Below, in pieces: positions 15,854-20,875 of a stretch of DNA of 20,875 nt (positions are counted from its first letter, which is position 1; each line of letters opens with the position of its first letter). The position numbers and the translations under genes are program-made. The stretch is from the NCBI GenBank assembly GCA_001515955.1, contig LOES01000125.1, positions 1-20,875 of the forward strand, in the 5' to 3' direction. The DNA comes from Clostridia bacterium BRH_c25. Its GTDB lineage: Bacteria; Bacillota_A; Clostridia; Lutisporales; Lutisporaceae. The notes beneath the pieces were generated by a model that did no database searches, was not told where the DNA came from, and saw only the letters and a program-made list of their open reading frames with translations.

Positions 15854-15870
15854 AACGCGTAACGCGTAAC
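15854..15870. repeat. Short tandem repeat (AACGCGT)2AAC
   Basis: Two exact head-to-tail copies of AACGCGT (15854-15860, 15861-15867) followed by AAC in the rnhC-DJ-1 gap. Each copy contains the palindrome ACGCGT. The segment is more GC-rich than its surroundings. Function unknown. Confidence 0.6.
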
Positions 15871-15895
15871 CAGACCCTATAGGAATACCCAAAAG

Positions 15896-16825
15896 TTAAA
15901 GTTTTCCCGTTATTACAAAGTGCAGCTTCGCAACATTTGCCAGCTTTTCTTTCCCATGGGATAGTACAAATTCCCGTGCTGCCTCTACTACCATCGAGGA
16001 CCCTCCTTTGGGGAATTCCATCCCATATTCTTCGGACAGCTTATCCATTGCCTTCACATATTCATTTCTTGCAAGTATACTGGCAGCAGCTACCACCACA
16101 TTTTCTTCAGCCCTGTGCCTTTGGGAAAGATTTATTTTTCTTCCCTTGGAAAGCAGTGCATTCTTAATAAGCTCCGGACTTCCAAACTGGTCTGACAGCG
16201 CATTGCTGCAATCCACCACCTCCAGCATGTTTTCAATTACCCGTGCATGGCCCCAGGCAAGGAGCTTATTCAAGTTCTTGATTTCATCGTACATTTGGTT
16301 GTATCTTTTATTGCCTATGGTAACCAAGGAGTATCTGCAAACCTTGGTTATCTCTTCGGCCAGCTTCCGGATTTTCGCATCAGAAAGGGTTTTGCTGTCT
16401 GCAGCCCCAATTTCCTTCAGCTTTTTCTTTGTATCTGCATCTGCATATACCCCTGCAATTACAAGAGGCCCGAAATAGTCCCCCTTGCCTGATTCATCAG
16501 TACCTATAAGCTCGGTTTCCGGCTCTTCTGTTTTATCAGCTTTATCAGCCTTCTTTATACCTTTAGGTTCTGGTTTCTTGCTTCCTGTTTGAATTAATCC
16601 TTCAATAAGACTTAAGCTTTCATCATTTTTTATTTGAGATAAGTCACAGCTTACTCCATTCTTTTTACTTTCATAGATCCTTATAAGGCATTTGCTTTCA
16701 TTGATCAATATGCTGAACTGCAGCCCATAATTGATTTCTCCATAAGGACTTGCCTCTATCCCGTTCTTTTCGAATATGCCCTTCATATGCTCATAACAGC
16801 TGTACTTATCTTTAGCCTTGTACAA
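15896..16825 (-). CDS. rnhC: Ribonuclease HIII
   Basis: Cleaves the RNA strand of RNA-DNA hybrids in the cytoplasm. An N-terminal TBP-like substrate-binding domain (about 1-80) is joined by a Lys/Glu-rich linker to the type-2 RNase H domain. The domain opens with TDESGKGDYFGP, the catalytic Asp-Glu pair being D110-E111. The remaining acidic ligands are D212 (SDQFGSP) and a Glu of HRAEENVVVAAAS (E240 or E241). The GKG in the first motif separates type HIII from HII. The frame is open to GTG 16834, but the only ribosome site, GGAG at 16834-16837, overlaps that codon. TTG 16825, eight bases beyond it, is therefore preferred (309 residues; 312 from GTG). It is a housekeeping gene found across low-GC Firmicutes. 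Confidence 0.92.
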   Translation of the reverse strand: MYKAKDKYSCYEHMKGIFEKNGIEASPYGEINYGLQFSILINESKCLIRIYESKKNGVSCDLSQIKNDESLSLIEGLIQTGSKKPEPKGIKKADKADKTEEPETELIGTDESGKGDYFGPLVIAGVYADADTKKKLKEIGAADSKTLSDAKIRKLAEEITKVCRYSLVTIGNKRYNQMYDEIKNLNKLLAWGHARVIENMLEVVDCSNALSDQFGSPELIKNALLSKGRKINLSQRHRAEENVVVAAASILARNEYVKAMDKLSEEYGMEFPKGGSSMVVEAAREFVLSHGKEKLANVAKLHFVITGKL

Positions 16826-16886
16826 ATATATCACTCCATTGCATCATATATTTACATGTATAATAACTTCCTGATTTTACATATAT

Positions 16887-16895
16887 ATTATACCA
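16887..16895 (-). promoter_or_regulatory. Extended -10 promoter element of rnhC
   Basis: TGGTATAAT on the minus strand (hexamer 16887-16892), about 60 bases before the rnhC start. No convincing -35 is present 17 bases upstream; the extended TGn may compensate. Confidence 0.5.
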
Positions 16896-16983
16896 AAAAA
16901 AATAACAATTTTATCATATTGCATTTATGTTGAATAACTTTCTCTAAATAAGAGATAATATTAGTAATAGAAAAGTTCAATAT

Positions 16984-17014
16984 AAAAAATAGCCCTTCCC
17001 CCGGGGCTATTTTT
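16984..17014 (-). terminator. Intrinsic terminator of the UPF0182 gene
   Basis: Stem 17004-17014 / 16985-16995 (core ATAGCCC / GGGCTAT), 8-base loop, ending in a run of T on the minus strand. It lies 25 bases past the UPF0182 stop at 17039. The symmetric A/T flanks would allow it to work in both directions. Confidence 0.85.
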
Positions 17015-17038
17015 ATATCTATTGATCTTATTTTCTTT

Positions 17039-19864
17039 TTATTCACCATTCTGTGCCGGTGGCGTCTCCGGATTCGTAGTTCCAGACGTCAAGGCATTGA
17101 GTCGTCTCAATATGTCTTCCAGTTCTGCAAGCTTACTTCCATATTCTGCCCAGTTTCCGGCCTTCTGTGCATTCTGTGCAGCAGCAAATGCATCATTTGC
17201 CCTTCTTATAAGCTCCTCCACTGTAGTATATGCAGTTTCATCAGGTGTAGGGGGCGGAGCCGGTTGTTCCTCTTCCTTTCCTTCTATCGGGAATATCCTC
17301 GCAAGGGCCTTTTCCAAAGTGTCTTCCATTACAACCTGGTTTTTAAAATATACAATTACCTTCTTCTGCTCCGGAAGTGCATTTGCATTCATTGCCTTTA
17401 TATATATGGGCTCTACATAAAGTATTGAATCCTCAATAGGTATGGTAAGCATGCTTCCCCTTACAACCTGTGAGTTTCCTCCTGTTGCAAGCAGGTTCAG
17501 CTGCGGGCCTATTACAGTATCCTGGCTGATTATTCCCTCTACCTGCATAGGTCCCTCCACTATTTTCCCTGAGGGGAAGTTGTAAAGTACCATCTGACCA
17601 TAATTGTCTCCGTCATTCTTTACCGCAAACCAGGATATCATATTATTTTTACCCTGTGGAGTATATGGAACCATCAACAAGAACTCTTCCACCTCACTGC
17701 CCGGAAGTCTCATTATAAGGTATGAAGACTCCACTGCTTCTGAATTTGCCTGGTTGGCACTTGCTCCATAAATCTGTGTGGATACATCCCATACGTCACT
17801 CTTGTTGTAAAGCTCCCTTGCACTAGTAATATGATACTTCTTATATATATCTGCCTGTATGTCGAACTGTGTCTGGGGATATCTGACATGAGCCCTTAAG
17901 CCTTCAGGCATTTCATCCATCGGCTTGAATAATGTAGTGAATATACTGGAATACGTCTGTATCAACGGATCACTTTCATCTGAAATATAGAATTCTGTAG
18001 AGCCGTTATATGCATCTATTACCACTTTGGCGGAATTGCGTATATAATTGGTTGTAGTCTGACTGTTGATCGGCTCTGAATAAGGATATCTGCTGCTTAT
18101 TGTATATGCATCTATTATCCAGTATAATTTTCCGTTATTTACTACTATATACGGATCTTCATCATACATAAGGAAAGGTGCAATTTTGCTTACTCTTTTG
18201 CTTATCTCCCTGTTGATCATTACTCTGCTCTTTGAGCTTATATCCTGGGATAAAAGAAAGTTCAGCTTTCCCTCTCTTACCGCAAAGAACAGTCTGTTCA
18301 ACAGGTTAAGCTTAATTCCGCCTGTTCCGCTATATTCTGTTTCAATATTTGCATTAGCAGCCGGATAATCAAATTCCTTTTCCCTTGTGTTAACAATGAC
18401 AAAATCCTTTGTAAGCTCCCCATAATATATCTGAGGAGTGTCTACTTTTATATCAATATCCGATATTACAGGCATATCTTTGATAAACAGCCTTGGCTGA
18501 CCAGAGGTAGTAACCTCATTGACCGGCGACATTGCAACACCATATCCATGGGTATATTTGAGATATCTGTTTATCCATGAAGCTGCCTGAGCCTCTGTCT
18601 GCTTTGGTATATTGGCAGTTTGAAGCTCTCTGGCAGATACAAATACATGCCGGTATACGCCATTTATCATATATCTGTCTATATCCATGTCATAAAACTG
18701 ATAATAGCTCTTCAAGCCTTGTATCTGGTTGTATATGTCTTTTGCCGGTTTGTAATCATTTATAGGTATGTTGCTTATAGTGACTTTGTTTTTTTCAATA
18801 TCTGCTCTTGTAAGGTTCTGGTTTACAGGAAATTCTTTTTCCTGTACCTTATCAAGATTATATGCGTAGTTTGTGTATGTGATATTGTTCTGCAGGTATC
18901 GTTCTTCCTTTGCTAACTCGTTTGGAGCCACAATCACACTCTGGACGGTTCCCGAAACAACTCCCGAAACAACCATTGCCACAATTAAAAGCAGTGGACC
19001 GAAGGCTGCCAGCTTAATGCTTTTCTTGTTTCTTGATAACATCAATAATATGGCTGTCAATATACAAATGCCCATATATATATAATAGGAAGGAAGTATT
19101 ATGTTTACATCCGTATAGCTGGCGCCATATGCAACCCCCCTTGGAGAGTAAAGCAGGTCAAAGGTTCTAAGGAAGAAGCCAATGGCCAGGAGCAGAAAGA
19201 AGAGTCCCCCAAGCAGCATAAGCTGTTTTGAGGCAGCACCAAGAATATTTCTGTATATATCCTTTGGATTGCTGATAGACCTTACATTCATATCAAAATT
19301 CTCATTGGTCACCTTTGCAGAAAAGAAATTGAACAGGTTGAAAAGCACAGTAATAGCTGCAACTGCAAACACAAGGACCAAAAGAAAATTATACAGCTTG
19401 TTCAGAAAAGGAAGAGAGAATACGTAATATCCAATGTCCCTTCCGAATATAGGATCTGTTATACCAAAAGAAGTCTTGTTCATGAATATCAGGAAATCAT
19501 ACCATAAGTCGAGTACGAATACCAGCGAAAGAACAAAAGACAAGCCTAATGCGGAAAAAAAGAATACTTTGTTCCTGACCTTCTTTTCAACATTTGAAAG
19601 CACCACTCCACTGTGCTTTATGGAATGAGCACTTATTGATTTAAGATAAAAGTAGAATAGAACAAAGAGCGCTATAAGTGCCGGAACAAAAAACTGCAGC
19701 TGTGTAACGAGTTTTTTGAAGAACACCTCTTTGTAGCCAAGCTCTGCAAACCACTGATAATCAATAATATATACTGCTATATTGCTGAAAAACACTATCA
19801 CCAGCACAAGAACAGCCAGCAATATCGTAATACCCTTAGTTTTAATACTGCCAAATCCTTTCAA
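17039..19864 (-). CDS. UPF0182 family membrane protein
   Basis: Large protein of 941 residues, normal for UPF0182 (COG1615), a family of unknown function in Firmicutes, actinobacteria and cyanobacteria. About seven hydrophobic helices occupy the first 320 residues, including DYQWFAELGY after helix 1, a family hallmark. A long soluble part of about 600 residues follows, probably outside the membrane. The tail has a proline-rich segment (EEEQPAPPPTPDE) and a helical, alanine-rich end. The frame is open from ATG 19888, but the purine-rich ribosome site GGGAGGGG lies inside that extension. TTG 19864, five bases beyond the site, is the better start. It has its own consensus promoter and terminator, so it is a single-gene unit. 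Confidence 0.9.
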   Translation of the reverse strand: MKGFGSIKTKGITILLAVLVLVIVFFSNIAVYIIDYQWFAELGYKEVFFKKLVTQLQFFVPALIALFVLFYFYLKSISAHSIKHSGVVLSNVEKKVRNKVFFFSALGLSFVLSLVFVLDLWYDFLIFMNKTSFGITDPIFGRDIGYYVFSLPFLNKLYNFLLVLVFAVAAITVLFNLFNFFSAKVTNENFDMNVRSISNPKDIYRNILGAASKQLMLLGGLFFLLLAIGFFLRTFDLLYSPRGVAYGASYTDVNIILPSYYIYMGICILTAILLMLSRNKKSIKLAAFGPLLLIVAMVVSGVVSGTVQSVIVAPNELAKEERYLQNNITYTNYAYNLDKVQEKEFPVNQNLTRADIEKNKVTISNIPINDYKPAKDIYNQIQGLKSYYQFYDMDIDRYMINGVYRHVFVSARELQTANIPKQTEAQAASWINRYLKYTHGYGVAMSPVNEVTTSGQPRLFIKDMPVISDIDIKVDTPQIYYGELTKDFVIVNTREKEFDYPAANANIETEYSGTGGIKLNLLNRLFFAVREGKLNFLLSQDISSKSRVMINREISKRVSKIAPFLMYDEDPYIVVNNGKLYWIIDAYTISSRYPYSEPINSQTTTNYIRNSAKVVIDAYNGSTEFYISDESDPLIQTYSSIFTTLFKPMDEMPEGLRAHVRYPQTQFDIQADIYKKYHITSARELYNKSDVWDVSTQIYGASANQANSEAVESSYLIMRLPGSEVEEFLLMVPYTPQGKNNMISWFAVKNDGDNYGQMVLYNFPSGKIVEGPMQVEGIISQDTVIGPQLNLLATGGNSQVVRGSMLTIPIEDSILYVEPIYIKAMNANALPEQKKVIVYFKNQVVMEDTLEKALARIFPIEGKEEEQPAPPPTPDETAYTTVEELIRRANDAFAAAQNAQKAGNWAEYGSKLAELEDILRRLNALTSGTTNPETPPAQNGE

Positions 19865-19896
19865 CTTAACCCCTCCCTTTTTTAACATATAATTAA

Positions 19897-19925
19897 ATTA
19901 TACAATTCATAACCAAAATATTCAA
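19897..19925 (-). promoter_or_regulatory. Consensus sigma-A promoter of the UPF0182 gene
   Basis: -35 TTGAAT (19920-19925), 17-base spacer, -10 TATAAT (19897-19902) on the minus strand, 33 bases before the TTG start. It begins just after the terminator of the upstream gene. Confidence 0.8.
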
Positions 19926-19932
19926 ATTATCT

Positions 19933-19964
19933 CAAAAGAAAAGTGCAGGAATATAACCCGCACT
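19933..19964 (-). terminator. Intrinsic terminator of the GGDEF-GAF gene
   Basis: AGTGCGGG (19964-19957) pairs with CCTGCACT (19949-19942), eight pairs including one G.U, loop of 7, followed by TTTCTTTT. It overlaps the stop codon of the gene (19963-19965). Confidence 0.85.
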
Positions 19965-20875
19965 AAAATGCTGCAGCCATAATATCGGATAAAGTCTTCA
20001 CATAGTTGTAGGTGCCCGCATCGAATTCCTTGTTCTTTATGGATACCGACAGATATACCACTCCCCCAAGCCTTCCATGATCTATCATAGGTACTACTAT
20101 CACCGATTGCCAATCCGGCATCCCTGTCAACGGATCTATTCCCGGATAACCATTCCAGTCTATCTGGTATTCTCCACCTCTGGTTTCCATGCATTTCTCC
20201 AATATGCTCTCGTTATAGTACGCTTCCTCTACTTCTCTGTCAACAAGCCTCTTCCTCAGAAGCTTCCTGCTTATCCTGCTTTCTCCTTCTGCTGTCTCGT
20301 CTATGTAGAATATGCCTCCTGTCTGCGCTTCCGATACCTCTATTACCCTTCCCAGGAAGCTGAACATCTTCTCTTCCAGCGTCCTTTCACTGTCCCTCTG
20401 TAGTTCCAGTATCTCAAGCATTGCTTCTACCTTCCTCTGATCCTCCACAAGGTCTCCCGATATTATTCCTGCCAGCCGGTCTATCCTCTTTATATTCTTC
20501 GACATGTTTGGCTCATATATTCTGCTTTCGTTCCTCCCAGACTCCTTCACATGGTATAGTGCCTGATCCGCTTTGTCTATCAGGTCCTTCGCCCAGGTTC
20601 CATGCTCCGGATATGAGGATATTCCAAGGCTTATCGTAAGTGGTGTATTAAGTCCCAGCAGCTTTGTATTCTCTATCTTCTTCCTTATTTTTTCCGCTAC
20701 GCTCAAGGCTCCTTCTGCATCCGTTCCCGGAAGCAGTATTATTACCTCTTCTCCCCCATATCTTCCGCAGATATCTCCTTTTCTTACACTGTTCATTATT
20801 ATACTGCTTACGTTCTGCAGTACTTCATCTCCCTTTTGATGCCCGAACCGGTCGTTTACGCTTTTGAATTTATCT
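19963..20875 (-). CDS. Diguanylate cyclase (GGDEF) with C-terminal GAF domain, 5' end outside the window
   Basis: Partial gene; the frame stays open to the window edge, giving 303 visible residues. The first visible residues DKFKSVNDRFGHQKGDEVL are the N-terminal metal/substrate part of a GGDEF domain. The active-site loop reads RYGGEEV, and RKGD five residues before it matches the RxxD inhibitory site for c-di-GMP. An active, feedback-inhibited cyclase making c-di-GMP from GTP is therefore plausible. The last position of the A-site is Val rather than the usual Phe. After the GGDEF domain comes a helical linker and a GAF-like domain of about 150 residues (GGIFYIDE, SVIVVPMIDHGRLGGVVYLS). GAF after GGDEF is the reverse of the commoner order. 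The missing N-terminus may hold further sensor domains. Confidence 0.88.
   Translation of the reverse strand, partial: DKFKSVNDRFGHQKGDEVLQNVSSIIMNSVRKGDICGRYGGEEVIILLPGTDAEGALSVAEKIRKKIENTKLLGLNTPLTISLGISSYPEHGTWAKDLIDKADQALYHVKESGRNESRIYEPNMSKNIKRIDRLAGIISGDLVEDQRKVEAMLEILELQRDSERTLEEKMFSFLGRVIEVSEAQTGGIFYIDETAEGESRISRKLLRKRLVDREVEEAYYNESILEKCMETRGGEYQIDWNGYPGIDPLTGMPDWQSVIVVPMIDHGRLGGVVYLSVSIKNKEFDAGTYNYVKTLSDIMAAAF

Noticed and set aside
16008..16478. 156-codon plus-strand ORF opposite rnhC.
   Set aside because: It is antisense to a well-supported RNase HIII gene, with a composition expected of the reverse complement of coding DNA.
17022..17420. 132-codon plus-strand ORF opposite the 3' end of the UPF0182 gene.
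   Set aside because: Serine/alanine-rich antisense reading of the proline/alanine-rich tail; no ribosome site.
1..20875. CRISPR arrays, tRNA/rRNA genes, insertion sequences, phage genes or attachment sites.
   Set aside because: None was seen on reading both strands; no long direct repeats or transposase/integrase frames are present.

Overview
The window looks like chromosomal DNA of a strictly anaerobic Firmicute, probably of class Clostridia. This is inferred from AT-rich DNA with strong GGAGG ribosome sites, frequent TTG starts, RNase HIII, a tungsten aldehyde oxidoreductase, a BmrCD-type ABC exporter and a UPF0182 protein. I see no tRNA, rRNA, insertion sequence, prophage gene or CRISPR array. 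No stretch over about 220 bases lacks a gene.

Left part (119-5006, plus strand): a redox island. An iron-sulfur protein (2[4Fe-4S] plus a BFD-type [2Fe-2S] domain) overlaps a D-amino-acid-oxidase-family flavoprotein. Then come a four-cluster polyferredoxin, a 717-residue tungsten aldehyde oxidoreductase (AOR) and a ThiS/MoaD-like sulfur carrier, closed by a strong terminator. The likely logic is that the flavoprotein oxidises an amine or imino acid, AOR oxidises an aldehyde, and the iron-sulfur proteins carry the electrons. The NAD/FAD subunit that usually accompanies the first two proteins would lie upstream of the window.

Middle part (5040-9844, minus strand): an 828-residue soluble fusion of a chemoreceptor signalling domain with a complete family-5 solute-binding protein, which I consider the most unusual gene here. 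Upstream of it on the same strand is a two-gene operon of an unrecognised 173-residue protein translationally coupled to a CstA-family transporter. A divergent promoter region (9845-10057) with an inverted repeat separates this operon from the plus-strand genes.

Plus-strand 10058-13880: two half-transporters forming a heterodimeric BmrC/BmrD-like multidrug ABC exporter. The pattern of degenerate and intact ATP sites is the one expected for that class.

Right part (13898-20875, minus strand): an MFS transporter preceded by a 13-codon ORF and a hairpin that hides its ribosome site (possible translational attenuation), a DJ-1/PfpI protein, RNase HIII, a large UPF0182 membrane protein, and the 3' part of a GGDEF-GAF protein cut by the window edge. 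Most transcription units end in clear intrinsic terminators.
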